Positions 1 to 8,558 of a stretch of DNA of 64,000 nt are shown here, piece by piece; the first letter of the stretch is position 1, and every line of letters starts with the position of its first letter. The stretch comes from JAFGRU01 sp963665915 (GTDB lineage: Bacteria; Desulfobacterota; Desulfuromonadia; Desulfuromonadales; JAAYDE01). The notes under the pieces were generated by a model. It was not told where the DNA came from. It saw nothing but the letters and a program-made list of their open reading frames with translations, and ran no database searches. The stretch covers positions 62,001-126,000 of the forward strand of contig CAXXSG010000004.1 of NCBI GenBank assembly GCA_963665915.2, written 5' to 3'. The position numbers were made by a program, and so were the translations under genes.

Positions 1-323
1 GCTCTTCCGGCATGCCCTTCACGGGCGTGAATCCAGCTCAAATCGCCGCGAAAGCCCTTGAGTCGAGTAACTGCTGAACGTCCTTCCTGATCTCCATGGC
101 CCAGCGCCTGCCAAACCTCCGGCCCGGCAACGCCGTTGACAGCCAACCCCTTCTCGCTCTGCAAAGACCTGACAGCCTGTACCGTATCATCACCAAACAG
201 GCCATCTGACTCGAGATGATAGCCGGCACGAACCAGCAATTGCTGCAGGCGTTCCACATCCCCACGAAGATCGGGAGATTGACTTCGGAACCCATCCCTG
301 TACTTCAAAGTAGGATTTTTCAT
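1..323 (-). CDS. Peptidoglycan-binding protein, probable muramidase (N-terminal part, runs off the left edge)
   Basis: The frame opens with ATG at 323, preceded by GGAGG at good spacing, and stays open to base 1 (107 residues visible). Residues about 25-75 match the PG_binding_1 fold: LQQLLVRAGY, then DGLFGDDTVQAVRSLQ, then GPEVWQAL, the usual three-helix cell-wall-binding pattern. From residue about 94 the sequence LSWIHAREGHAGR resembles the entry into a lysozyme-like (pesticin-type) muramidase domain, but that domain lies outside the window. No signal peptide is visible, so export, if any, would need a holin, T6SS or phage-type route. The upstream gene on the same strand encodes an LprI-like lysozyme-inhibitor family protein. 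The binding domain is clear; the muramidase assignment is inferred. Confidence 0.7.
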   Translation of the reverse strand, partial: MKNPTLKYRDGFRSQSPDLRGDVERLQQLLVRAGYHLESDGLFGDDTVQAVRSLQSEKGLAVNGVAGPEVWQALGHGDQEGRSAVTRLKGFRGDLSWIHAREGHAGR

Positions 324-371
324 TGCACACCTCCAGTCACTCAGAAAGTATATCGAACTTGGGGATCATCA

Positions 372-412
372 CGTGAAAGTGGAGCAGCTGTTTTCGATTT
401 AGCACTTTCACG
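372..412. repeat. Perfect 10-bp inverted repeat (hairpin) between two genes
   Basis: CGTGAAAGTG (372-381) and CACTTTCACG (403-412) are perfect inverse complements around a 21-base loop. It lies in the 123-bp gap between the LprI-like gene and the peptidoglycan-binding gene, both on the minus strand. No U-run follows on the minus strand, so it is not a canonical terminator. It could be an mRNA hairpin or an operator. Confidence 0.5.
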
Positions 413-446
413 CCGGATTCACTCCTAAGCATGACAGCTCCCGAGT

Positions 447-857
447 TTATTTAAAATCTTGATTTCCGAACCTCAAGTAAAGCTTTTCCAGTTCTCGAAC
501 ACGATTTTCAGTCATTTCTATCTGAGCGGCCAAGTGCTCCAGTAAAAAAAGCGTTCCGCCTTCTTCCCCGCTTGCCGCAAAAACGGCACTGCGATCACGA
601 AACAGCAACCATGCTTTTTGAGCCTCACCTAATTGTTCTTGCTGGCCGGAGCGCAAACATGACATGAGGCGGCCCAGCCTGCTGTTCATCGAATCCTCGG
701 CATTTTCCAATCTCCGTCCAAGGCACGCCTGCATCGCGACAGTGGTTACTGTTTCATCACAATAACCTCTGTCCTCCTTTTGGCCCGCAACGGAGAAAAA
801 AGGCTGACAAAGAATATATAGCAGAAGAACGGCAGGAAAAATGCTACATTTGAACAC
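447..857 (-). CDS. Secreted DUF1311 / LprI-like lysozyme-inhibitor family protein
   Basis: This 136-aa protein starts at GTG 857, chosen because GAGGAG sits six bases upstream. It begins with a signal peptide (hydrophobic AVLLLYILCQPFFSVAG), so it should be periplasmic or secreted. The mature part has the paired cysteines and the spacing of the DUF1311/LprI family: Y-C-D near the N-terminus, ACLGRRLENAEDSMNSRL, and a later QKAWLLFRDRSA motif, which is the family hallmark (Q-x-x-W-x-x-[FY]-R-D). Family members, named after mycobacterial LprI, have been linked to lysozyme inhibition. The next gene downstream carries a peptidoglycan-binding domain, so an inhibitor/muramidase pairing is possible. 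Function here is inferred from the family. Confidence 0.75.
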   Translation of the reverse strand: MFKCSIFPAVLLLYILCQPFFSVAGQKEDRGYCDETVTTVAMQACLGRRLENAEDSMNSRLGRLMSCLRSGQQEQLGEAQKAWLLFRDRSAVFAASGEEGGTLFLLEHLAAQIEMTENRVRELEKLYLRFGNQDFK

Positions 858-1066
858 ACTAATCTCCTCAACCTGCAGTTCGCAGGGAGCGAAATTTCAG
901 CATTGTTTTTTTACACGCCCAGTCATGATAAAACTCTAACCCAAAAACCTGAGTTTTCCAGAGAACTTCTTAGGCGCTGCAAAAGAAAAAACGCAGAGAC
1001 ATTCAACAAGCCTGTGCGAGCTCAGGAGACAGAAACGGTTATAGTATAAGGAAGAATCTGCCGGGA

Positions 1067-1789
1067 TTACCCGGCATTTGCGGCCGCCAGTTGTGCAAAG
1101 CGAACCAATATGCCGGTTGATACCGGAGTCTCTACAACCTGCTCTCGAACCCATTCAGGGTCTCGATCTAATTTTCGCAATTTTTCGGCCTGAGCTGCGA
1201 CATAAAAACGCATGACTTGCGCGTCGAATTCCGGATGAAACTGAACCCCCCAGGCCGATTCTGCAAATGCCACAGCGTGGTAAGGTTCATAGTCACTGGA
1301 GGCGAGAACGCGAGCGCCCGGAGGCAGCCGCAATACCGACTGGGTATGGGTGACATGGATGGGAAAGTGATTGGCTAGTCCGCCAAAAAGAATGTCGTTT
1401 TGCGCCGCAGCATCGAGATTAATCCGAACCGTACCGATCTCCGGTCCCTGAGGGTGATTCCCCGCCTCTCCCCCAAGAGCACGGGCCAGCAGCTGGTGGC
1501 CGTAGCAGATCCCCAAAAAAGGAATTGACTTTTCTACGGCCCGGCGAATCCAGGGACAGAGCTTTTCACTCCACTCCTCCGCGTGAGTGACCATGGTGTG
1601 AGACCCGGTCATGACGATTCCTGCCCCACTTTCAGGTTCGGGTGGCGTCTCCCCCGCAACAACCGAAACAACCCGAACCTGCAAGGGCTTCACCCCCATC
1701 CCGCGAATAATCCAGTCTTCAAAATCTCCTTTTTGCCGGCGAAGTTCTTTAAAAGTACCCCCTGCCTTAATCAATATTATTTTTTTCAT
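1067..1789 (-). CDS. Class I glutamine amidotransferase (GMP synthase-like)
   Basis: A stand-alone class I GATase of about 240 aa. The nucleophile elbow is GICYGHQLLARALGG (Cys nucleophile) and the catalytic His/Glu pair is in VQFHPEFD. VMTGSHTMVTH earlier forms the oxyanion region. Such proteins hydrolyse glutamine or gamma-glutamyl conjugates; the synthase partner domain is absent, so the substrate is unknown. ATG 1789 is preferred over an in-frame GTG at 1801 because MKKIILIKAGG is the natural first strand; neither start has a strong ribosome binding site. The stop codon lies in the loop of a 7-bp hairpin (1059-1076, TGCCGGG/CCCGGCA), possibly a weak terminator. The next gene upstream ends at 1886. 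Confidence 0.85.
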   Translation of the reverse strand: MKKIILIKAGGTFKELRRQKGDFEDWIIRGMGVKPLQVRVVSVVAGETPPEPESGAGIVMTGSHTMVTHAEEWSEKLCPWIRRAVEKSIPFLGICYGHQLLARALGGEAGNHPQGPEIGTVRINLDAAAQNDILFGGLANHFPIHVTHTQSVLRLPPGARVLASSDYEPYHAVAFAESAWGVQFHPEFDAQVMRFYVAAQAEKLRKLDRDPEWVREQVVETPVSTGILVRFAQLAAANAG

Positions 1790-1885
1790 TTCACACCACA
1801 CAACTCAAACTTTACTGCCATAACAACCTCTTGGTTGAATTTGGTAAAACTGACCAGCTACAACAATATGCAAGCATTTTAATAA

Positions 1886-2666
1886 TCAGGGCAACGCCGT
1901 ATGGAGAGCCAAAGGCGCCATTAAACCTCCCCGGCTCAGAAACTCGAGGACGATGCGGTTGAACTCCTCGGGATGATCGATTGGACTGGCATGCCCTGGG
2001 CCGGCAATGACAGCCATCTCTTCCGCGGGGATGTTCCTTGTAAAATGCTTTTTTGCCGCCAAGGGAAGAAAACCGAGGCGATCCTGAACGCTCCAGCCCA
2101 GAAGTCCTCGCACCGAAGACATGTAAACCTGAGGGTCGTTTTCCGCCGAGCGAGCTGCGAATTTTTCCCTTCAAATCACTTTGCTGGGGAGTTGGAAAAA
2201 CCCTTCTGCTCAAAACCAGCCCTGTACCCCACATACCAAAAAGGCGGGTCAGCAAAAAACGCTGACCGATTTCCCATCGCGCACGAAAAGAAGAGAGCTT
2301 GACCTCTGGGAGACTGTTGACAATCACCAGCTTATTCACGAACTCGGGAAAATCCAGAGAAAGCTGGAGTGCGGCCATCCCTCCCAGGGCGGTCCCCACC
2401 ACATGGACAGGTGCGAGCCCGAGGCTTTTTATCAGCCCGGCCGTATCCTCGGCGAACTGGTTAATTGTGTAAGGGCCGCTATGACGCGCCGATCTTCCAT
2501 ACCCGCGAAGGTCAAAAGCAATGACCTGATGCTCGGCGGAAATTGCAGGAATCTGGTTTTCCCAATCCAGGAGACATGAACCCGGACCAGGAATGAACAA
2601 TACCGGAGATCCGTTACCAGTGATTTCATAATAGATGTCAACTCCATGAATAGATTGCCATGGCAT
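1886..2666 (-). pseudogene. Alpha/beta-hydrolase fold protein, frameshifted
   Basis: The N-terminal frame from ATG 2666 (GGAG upstream) reads as an alpha/beta hydrolase: VLFIPGPGSCLLDWENQI, VIAFDLRGYGRSA and VVGTALGGMAAL. The C-terminal part, VIAGPGHASPIDHPEEFN with the catalytic-type His, lies in another frame. One extra base in the T5 run at 2162-2166 explains the break: removing one T joins the frames into a 259-aa protein of normal size. The nucleophile elbow is also G-T-A-L-G rather than G-x-S-x-G, so the serine is missing. Together these suggest a decaying or non-catalytic member. A sequencing error could explain the frameshift but not the missing serine. Confidence 0.75.
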
Positions 2667-2748
2667 ATTTTCCAACTCCGGAAAATTCAGTCAGATAGAA
2701 GAGACATCGAAACGTCGCACTGAGGCAAACATTTTTCGCAAAATCACC

Positions 2749-2913
2749 AGGAGTCTGTCGGGCTTAAGGGATCGTAATGAGAAATTGGAAAATTGAGGAC
2801 AGCTTTTCGTGAATTTGAGATCGAATAGCAGGGCTATTTGTCGATAATTTGCGGAAGTCTGGTCCATTTTGTCAATTTCGCAACAGATTCATGCCTAAGT
2901 CCGACAGGCTCCT
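2749..2913. repeat. MITE-like dispersed repeat, copy 1
   Basis: A 165-bp non-coding element bounded by imperfect 18-bp terminal inverted repeats: AGGAGTCTGTCGGGCTTA (2749-2766) and, inverted, TAAGTCCGACAGGCTCCT (2896-2913), matching at 16 of 18 positions. A related copy lies at 62458-62601, with shared blocks such as GGACAG, GGG(C)CTATTTGT, a TTTCRCARNAGATTCAT-like block and CCGACA near the right end. No coding potential is seen. Its right end supplies the TAG stop of the aldo/keto reductase gene. It could be a transposase-dependent miniature element or a palindromic extragenic repeat. Confidence 0.65.
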
Positions 2914-4063
2914 AGGGGGAGACATCTTCATCCGTCAGCTCCGAATGACATTTTTGGAGCCATTCCCTTATGCGGATCTGCTGCGGACATAGTTCCTCAC
3001 AACGACCGCAACCGGTACAGTTACAAGCCCATTCAGAGCAATTGATGGCCATCCGGTACATATTTCCAGCTCCGCGAATATCCTCGTACATAGTTCGGTC
3101 ATTGAAAATGGAAAAAATTCTTGGGATATTGACCCCTTCCGGACAGGGGAGGCAGTATCGGCAGTTGGTGCATGGAATGGGAATCCGGCTCCGGTACAGG
3201 TCACGGACCCGGGCGATAAGTTCCAGTTCATCCGTTGACAGGGACTGGGGAAGAGCCGCCTCCGCAACCCGGCAGTTTTCCTCAATCTGCGCCATCGTGT
3301 TCATGCCGCTCAAGACCACCTCGACCTCAGAATGATCCCAGACCCAGCGCAATCCCCACTCGGCCGGACTCCTTTCTGTCTGCGCCCGAGCCCAGAAAGC
3401 CTGAATATTCTTCGGTGCCCGGGCCGCAAGGCAACCGCCCCGAAGCCCTTCCATCGCGACAATCCCGAGTCCCCGGGAAGCGGCATACTGCAAACCGGCG
3501 GTTCCGGCCTGACAGTTTTCATCCATATAGTTGAACTGGAGCATGCAGAAGGACCAGTCGTAGCTGTCGACAATCGTCCTGAAAACCTCCGCCTCATCAT
3601 GAAAAGAAAACCCCGCAAAGCGAATACGCCCATCCCGGATGGCCCTGTCGAGAAACTCAAGGACATCGGCCTGTAACAGCTTGTTCCACCACCCGCTTTT
3701 TAATGCGTGAAGAAGATAAAAATCGATGGTGTCCGTTTGCAGGCGCTGAAGCTGCTCGTTCAGGTAACGATCGCAATCTTCCCGGGACGTAATGGCCCAG
3801 GAAGGCAGTTTACTGGCCAGCAGAACCTTTTGCCGCAATTCTCCCTGCAGCACTTTGCCAAGAAAACGTTCACTGTTTCCCTTGTGATAGGAATAAGCGG
3901 TATCGAAGTAATTGACCCCTTTGTCGATGGCGTGATGAACAAGGCGCTCGGCCTCTTCTTCCACTATGTTTCCCTCATCACCGCCCTGGACGGGAAAACG
4001 CATGCAGCCGAACCCGAGAGTCGATACCCGACATCCCGTTCCACCAAATTCCCTGTAGCGCAT
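2912..4063 (-). CDS. Aldo/keto reductase with C-terminal [4Fe-4S] cluster domain
   Basis: A 383-aa NADPH-type aldo/keto reductase barrel fused to a ferredoxin-like tail. Residues 1-280 carry the family signature: LGFGCMRFPV at the N-terminus, FDTAYSYHKGNSERFLGKVL with the catalytic Asp/Tyr, KLPSW for the Lys, and DFYLLHAL for the His. The tail holds CTNCRYCLPCPEGVNIP and, near the end, CNCTGCGRCEELCPQ, enough cysteines for one or two Fe-S clusters. Proteins with this layout are common in anaerobes and their substrates are mostly unknown. The final codon TAG lies inside the right terminal repeat of a MITE-like element, so the native C-terminus may have been altered by its insertion. Confidence 0.85.
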   Translation of the reverse strand: MRYREFGGTGCRVSTLGFGCMRFPVQGGDEGNIVEEEAERLVHHAIDKGVNYFDTAYSYHKGNSERFLGKVLQGELRQKVLLASKLPSWAITSREDCDRYLNEQLQRLQTDTIDFYLLHALKSGWWNKLLQADVLEFLDRAIRDGRIRFAGFSFHDEAEVFRTIVDSYDWSFCMLQFNYMDENCQAGTAGLQYAASRGLGIVAMEGLRGGCLAARAPKNIQAFWARAQTERSPAEWGLRWVWDHSEVEVVLSGMNTMAQIEENCRVAEAALPQSLSTDELELIARVRDLYRSRIPIPCTNCRYCLPCPEGVNIPRIFSIFNDRTMYEDIRGAGNMYRMAINCSEWACNCTGCGRCEELCPQQIRIREWLQKCHSELTDEDVSP

Positions 4064-4175
4064 TTCAAATCCTTTATTTTTTAAGAAGCATTTATATCAA
4101 AGCAATTAAAACAGACAAGGACGTTGGGCGGGACAAAACCTTGGGGCCACAATCTGTCCACTCATCACCGGACCC

Positions 4176-4481
4176 TCAATTGGCCTGACCCATATCCTGA
4201 TAGAGCCCTATTTCCATCCGCATTTTCTCGGCCGCCATCAGCTCATTCCATTTAGGCATCAGTGTTCCCCACTCCGGATTCATCTGGCAGGCACGGTAGC
4301 AGCTTTCATCGTCCCACTCGATAATCAGCATGATCTCGTTGCGGTCCCGGCTGGAATATTCCTGGATGCTTCTGAAACCGTTCTGCCTCTTGAAAACATC
4401 TATGGATTTTCGGTTGAGACCTTTTACGTCGCCCCTGACATCATCCTCGTAAGTTGTCCGAGTAACCGAGAAAACAGACAT
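4176..4481 (-). CDS. Small ABM-like (dimeric alpha/beta barrel) protein
   Basis: A 101-aa protein with AAGGAG seven bases before ATG 4481. FSVTRTTYEDDVRGDVKG, KRQNGFRSIQEYSSRDRN and IIEWDDESCYRACQM follow the strand-helix-strand order of antibiotic biosynthesis monooxygenase-like ferredoxin folds: a beta strand, a helix containing the substrate-side face, then an E/W-containing strand. Such proteins are monooxygenases, haem oxygenases or enzymes of unknown role; no decisive catalytic residue can be named. It stands alone, with 250 bp of non-coding sequence upstream. Fold assignment is moderate and function is unknown. Confidence 0.55.
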   Translation of the reverse strand: MSVFSVTRTTYEDDVRGDVKGLNRKSIDVFKRQNGFRSIQEYSSRDRNEIMLIIEWDDESCYRACQMNPEWGTLMPKWNELMAAEKMRMEIGLYQDMGQAN

Positions 4482-4658
4482 GGGTCTGCTCCTTCCCGCG
4501 AGGGAACCCTCGCTCTATTTAACAACAGTTGCTTCCGAAACAGGAAAAACAGGCTTCAGTTGAACCGGGCGGCAATCGTTTCACAACCTGGCCGGGCTTT
4601 GATTGAACCTGCAGCCGTAAGTTCTGACCGAACCAGAGAACAAGTCATTGACCAGCCT

Positions 4659-4716
4659 AAGTGTTCCAAAAATCACCGATGAACCTTTGGGTGCGCAGCA
4701 GATTTTTGGGACACTT
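4659..4716. repeat. Long imperfect inverted repeat in an intergenic region
   Basis: AAGTGTTCCAAAAATC (4659-4674) and GATTTTTGGGACACTT (4701-4716) are complementary at 15 of 16 positions, with a 26-base loop. The pairing can be extended by GCCT outside the left arm and AGGC outside the right arm after a short bulge. It lies just past the stop of the threonine aldolase gene, on its downstream side, and upstream of the ABM-like gene. No U-run follows on the minus strand. Role unknown. Confidence 0.55.
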
Positions 4717-4731
4717 ATTCAGGCCAAGCAC

Positions 4732-5781
4732 TTACACTCTTTTTCCGGCCCCAACCCACGGATTCAGGTTAAAGAAAGCCTTTATTTCCCGGGTAACAAT
4801 CTCTATATCAGATTCATCGACGTCTTTATGGGTGACAAATCGAATCATGGCTGCCGGAGTAATGAGAATACTTTTCTCTTTGAGGAAATCAGCAAGATGG
4901 GCGGACACCTCCGGAGCCACTTTTGCAAACACCATGTTGGTCCGGGGAGAATCCGGCCAGAGTGACAGGCCGTTGATTTCAGAAAGACCCTGTGCAAGTT
5001 TTTCCGCGTTCCGGTGGTCTTCTTCAAGTCTCTCCACCATGTCGGTCAATGCCAGGATGCCAGCCGCCGCCAGGATTCCGGCCTGGCGCATCCCTCCCCC
5101 TACAACCTTGCGCCACCTTCGCGCCCGTTCGATGAAGGCACGGGAACCGCATATCAGAGAGCCGACCGGAGCGCATAAACCTTTGGAAAGGCAGACCGAA
5201 ACTGAATCGAATTGTCGGGTAATCTCCTGAACATCCGTCCCGAGATCAACCGCAGCATTAAAGACACGGGCTCCGTCCAGATGCAGAGACAGCTCTTTGT
5301 GGCACGCGAACCGGGCGGCTTCATGCAGGTAATCAAGGGGAAGCACCTTGCCGGCCTGGGTATTTTCAAGGCAGAGAAGTCGCGTCCGCGCAAAGTGGAA
5401 ATCATCCGTCTTGATCGCCGCTTCCACCAGCCTCAGATCGAGGGTCCCGTCCGCCTCATATTCGAGGGGCTGGGGCTGAATGCTGCCAAGTACGGCAGCC
5501 CCTCCCCCCTCATATTTGTACGTATGGGCCTGTTGCCCGACGATATACTCGTCCCCCCTCTCACAATGAGACATGAGAGCAATAAGATTGCTCTGGGTGC
5601 CGCTGGATACGAAAAGGGCTGACTCAAATCCCAACATCCCGGCGCCGATATTCTGCAGGCGGTTAACCGTGGGGTCCTCCCCATAAACGTCGTCACCGAC
5701 CGGAGCGGAAGCCATGGCCTCCCGCATCTTCTGCGTCGGTTGGGTAACGGTGTCACTGCGCAAATCAATCATTGGAAACAT
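4732..5781 (-). CDS. ltaE: Low-specificity L-threonine aldolase
   Basis: A PLP-dependent fold-type I aldolase, 349 aa, the usual size. It cleaves L-threonine or L-allo-threonine to glycine and acetaldehyde. Visible hallmarks: MIDLRSDTVTQPTQKMREAM at the start, GDDVYGEDPTVNRLQ, SGTQSNLIALMSHC, HLDGARVFNAA (cofactor Asp) and SVCLSKGLCAPVGSL with the Schiff-base lysine, then RRWRKVVGGGMRQAG. ATG 5781 or the in-frame ATG at 5772 could start it; neither has a clear ribosome binding site, and the family usually begins close to MIDLRSDT. It appears to be a single-gene unit. Confidence 0.92.
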   Translation of the reverse strand: MFPMIDLRSDTVTQPTQKMREAMASAPVGDDVYGEDPTVNRLQNIGAGMLGFESALFVSSGTQSNLIALMSHCERGDEYIVGQQAHTYKYEGGGAAVLGSIQPQPLEYEADGTLDLRLVEAAIKTDDFHFARTRLLCLENTQAGKVLPLDYLHEAARFACHKELSLHLDGARVFNAAVDLGTDVQEITRQFDSVSVCLSKGLCAPVGSLICGSRAFIERARRWRKVVGGGMRQAGILAAAGILALTDMVERLEEDHRNAEKLAQGLSEINGLSLWPDSPRTNMVFAKVAPEVSAHLADFLKEKSILITPAAMIRFVTHKDVDESDIEIVTREIKAFFNLNPWVGAGKRV

Positions 5782-5916
5782 CCATATAAATTCGAGAGAT
5801 TGGTATTATATTAGGCTCTCAATATTCATTAAGAATATGCTATTTCCGGCTGCAATGCAAAACTTGCGGCCGTTTCATAAAGAACATAATGGGGGGGTGG
5901 ATCGAAGCTGGAGTTT

Positions 5917-8295
5917 TCAGGACTTCTGCAAACAATGCGTCAAAGGGAGGGTGAATGAGACAGTGGTCCCGCTTCCGGGCAGACTTTCAACCCAGATCCG
6001 GCCAAGGTGGGCTTCAATAATGTTTTTGACAATCGCCATCCCCAGGCCCAGCCCCGCCACCGCAGTATCGGAACTATCCACCCGGTAAAATTTATCAAAA
6101 ATTCTTTCAACTTCCTTTGGGGACATCCCGGATCCTTCATCCGAAACCGAAATGACAGCCTCAGTTCCGTTCATTTTACAACCGATCCGGATCGAGCTCT
6201 TTTCCGGTGAGAATTTTACTGCGTTGCTGAGAAGATTTTCCATGACCTGAAAAATTTTTTCGCGGTCGAACCAGAGGGGAAGTACCTGCTTCGACCGTAC
6301 TGTTTCAAAATTATGGCAACGATGCTCTTTCTGATATTGCAAAACAATCCGATCAAGAAAAGTGCCGATATTGCTTTCTTTTTTCTTGAGTTGGATGATT
6401 TGTCCGGATTCAACCCGACTGAGATCGAGAAGATCGTTGACAATTTTTTCAAGAACTTCGGAGTTTTCATAAATATAAGAAAGGAACTCCTTTCTCTGGT
6501 CATCATTGAAATCGTTTTCGGAGAGAAGAACCTGCGAAAAACCTTTTACCGAAGTCAGGGGTGTCCGCAATTCATGGGCGGCAGTGGAAATAAATTCATT
6601 CTTCATGAGATCGATTTCCCGCTCCCGGGTAATATCTCGCAAAACAGCAATTCTCCCGATTTTTTCTCCGTCTTTGGCGACAATAGGGGACAATTTGAAT
6701 TTAATGGTGCACAAAGTGCGATCAGAAAGAGTAGCGGCCTTTTTTTCAAGCATGAATTCCCGTGTTCGCGCTTCCTGACAGGGCACGAGTTTTTTCCCCG
6801 GCATCACTCTGTCCACCAGCCGTTCCAGAAACTTACTTTGGGCCTCTTTAAAACGAATACCAAGAAGTTGTTCCGCAGCCTCATTCATGAGGATGATACG
6901 ATCTTCGATATCCGTGGCAATTAACCCATCTTTGATTGAACCGACAATGGCGGATATACGGTCCTTGGCTGCTTCCGTTTCGACCAAAGCATGATGGATG
7001 GCCGCTTCCGCCTTTTTTTGTTGGGTGATATCTTCAATTATTCCTATGGAATAAAATGGTCGCCGGTTTCTGCCATAAATCATAGATGCGGAAACACTTC
7101 CCCAACACATCGATCCATCCTTGCGCCGATAACGCCTTTCAAGTTGGAGTGTCTTTTCCTCTCCTTCCAGATAACTGCCAAAAGTCTGCCGGACTTCTTC
7201 GCGATCTTCAGGGACACTGATATCCCAAGCTGAAAACTGAAGTATTTCCTCTTCTGAATAACCTATAAAATCACAGAACCTCTGATTGACCTGGAGAAAT
7301 TTTCCCTTGGGCGACACAATGGTCATGGCCACATTGCTTTGTTCAAAAACCGAGCGGAACCTCTCTTCGCTTTTGCGAAGGACGTTATCCGATTGTTTTC
7401 TAGCCTCAATATCTTTGACTTGTGCCAGGATGGCCGATTTTCCGTCAAATTCAATAAAACGGCAATTGACCTCTATGGCCAGGCCGTGAGCACAGATCGT
7501 TTCAAAAACAGCTGAGCCGTCTCGCCTAATGCAAGCCATCTGCTCATGGATTCTTCCCATCTCACTCGCGAGGAGAATATCTTCGAGTCTCATTTGCAAA
7601 AGACGGCTGTGGGTCAATCCAAGCTTTTTACATGCGGACCGGTTTGCCTCAATCAATTTTCCGAAACAATCGACAACATAAAGAGGATCCGGGGTGTGAT
7701 CAAAAAGGGAGTGAAATTTTCGATTTAATTTTTCCATCACAGCCTGTTTTTTCGCATTTGCTATCTGCTGATTGGCCATACGAGTCAAAAAACATACATG
7801 TCGGGAAGCGAGGTTCATGACCTCCAGGATACTCCGGCGGGATAGAGTCGGGGAATTTTCCTGGCCACCAATGCACTGATGGGCATCATCTGACAGCGAA
7901 ATTCCTGCTTGCAGTTCGGGGCTGAAATTCTGGTGTCGAAACTGCCCCATAAAAAAAGTGCCCAACTGCCGGCCACCCACCATGATCGGAATAAAAACTG
8001 CCGAGCAACCCCCCTGGCAGGAAAGCTCAAAGCAGGATTTTTCCAACAGGCTGTTTCCATCAACCAATAAACTGGAAAGTTGTCTACCGACAGGCCTCCC
8101 CGCTTCTTTGACAACCAACTGCTGTAGCGGGAATCCTGAGCAAAGGTTCCAGTTCGTCACCGAAGCTAGAACTTTACCTGAAGCGTCGAGAAAAGCGACA
8201 GGTACCTCTAAAGCCAGCTCTATCCCTTCAACAAACTCCTGCAATTCGGAAATATCAATAATGTTTTTAATATCAAAGTCCACTGAACGATTCAT
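5917..8295 (-). CDS. PocR-PAS-PAS-PAS sensor histidine kinase
   Basis: A 792-aa soluble hybrid of sensors ending in a kinase. Residues about 5-175 form a PocR-type ligand domain (DIKNIIDISELQEFVEGI, then VTNWNLCSGFP, and a Cys cluster around CFELSCQGGCSAV). Three PAS domains follow (FDHTPDPLYVVDCFGKLIEA; FEQSNVAMTIVSPKGKFLQV; IVGSIKDGLIATDIEDRIIL). The HisKA box is FISTAAHELRTPLTS, with the phosphorylated His, and the ATPase part has N-box NLLSNAVKFS, DEGSGM and GLGLGMAIVKN. No transmembrane helix is seen, so it should sense a cytoplasmic signal. PocR domains are thought to bind small hydrocarbon-derived ligands and the cysteines could hold a metal or sense redox. No response regulator is adjacent. 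Confidence 0.88.
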   Translation of the reverse strand: MNRSVDFDIKNIIDISELQEFVEGIELALEVPVAFLDASGKVLASVTNWNLCSGFPLQQLVVKEAGRPVGRQLSSLLVDGNSLLEKSCFELSCQGGCSAVFIPIMVGGRQLGTFFMGQFRHQNFSPELQAGISLSDDAHQCIGGQENSPTLSRRSILEVMNLASRHVCFLTRMANQQIANAKKQAVMEKLNRKFHSLFDHTPDPLYVVDCFGKLIEANRSACKKLGLTHSRLLQMRLEDILLASEMGRIHEQMACIRRDGSAVFETICAHGLAIEVNCRFIEFDGKSAILAQVKDIEARKQSDNVLRKSEERFRSVFEQSNVAMTIVSPKGKFLQVNQRFCDFIGYSEEEILQFSAWDISVPEDREEVRQTFGSYLEGEEKTLQLERRYRRKDGSMCWGSVSASMIYGRNRRPFYSIGIIEDITQQKKAEAAIHHALVETEAAKDRISAIVGSIKDGLIATDIEDRIILMNEAAEQLLGIRFKEAQSKFLERLVDRVMPGKKLVPCQEARTREFMLEKKAATLSDRTLCTIKFKLSPIVAKDGEKIGRIAVLRDITREREIDLMKNEFISTAAHELRTPLTSVKGFSQVLLSENDFNDDQRKEFLSYIYENSEVLEKIVNDLLDLSRVESGQIIQLKKKESNIGTFLDRIVLQYQKEHRCHNFETVRSKQVLPLWFDREKIFQVMENLLSNAVKFSPEKSSIRIGCKMNGTEAVISVSDEGSGMSPKEVERIFDKFYRVDSSDTAVAGLGLGMAIVKNIIEAHLGRIWVESLPGSGTTVSFTLPLTHCLQKS

Positions 8296-8522
8296 TCGGT
8301 CGGTAAGACCGCCCTGGTTGTTAAATTATTTTCAAAAAATTCCGGACACGAGAAACGGGCACCGGAACTCCTGAATTTTCCAATGAAATTCTAACACATG
8401 CTTATTAGAGGCGCATCTTTGAGAATCAACTTTTTGTGCCTCTAGGTGAAATAAGCTCTGCCTGGTCATAAAAGCTTAGTTTTAACAAGGCATTTATTGT
8501 GTAACCTTAAGCAATCTCGGCC

Positions 8523-8552
8523 TTGACTTTTCTGGAAAACTCTTTTTATAGT
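8523..8552 (+). promoter_or_regulatory. Sigma-70-type promoter placing the start site on the lpxH ATG
   Basis: TTGACT (8523-8528) and TATAGT (8547-8552) are separated by 18 bases. Transcription would be expected to begin about seven bases after the -10 box, i.e. at or next to the A of ATG 8559. No Shine-Dalgarno sequence exists before that ATG, so the mRNA would be leaderless. Confidence 0.55.
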
Positions 8553-8558
8553 GCCAGC

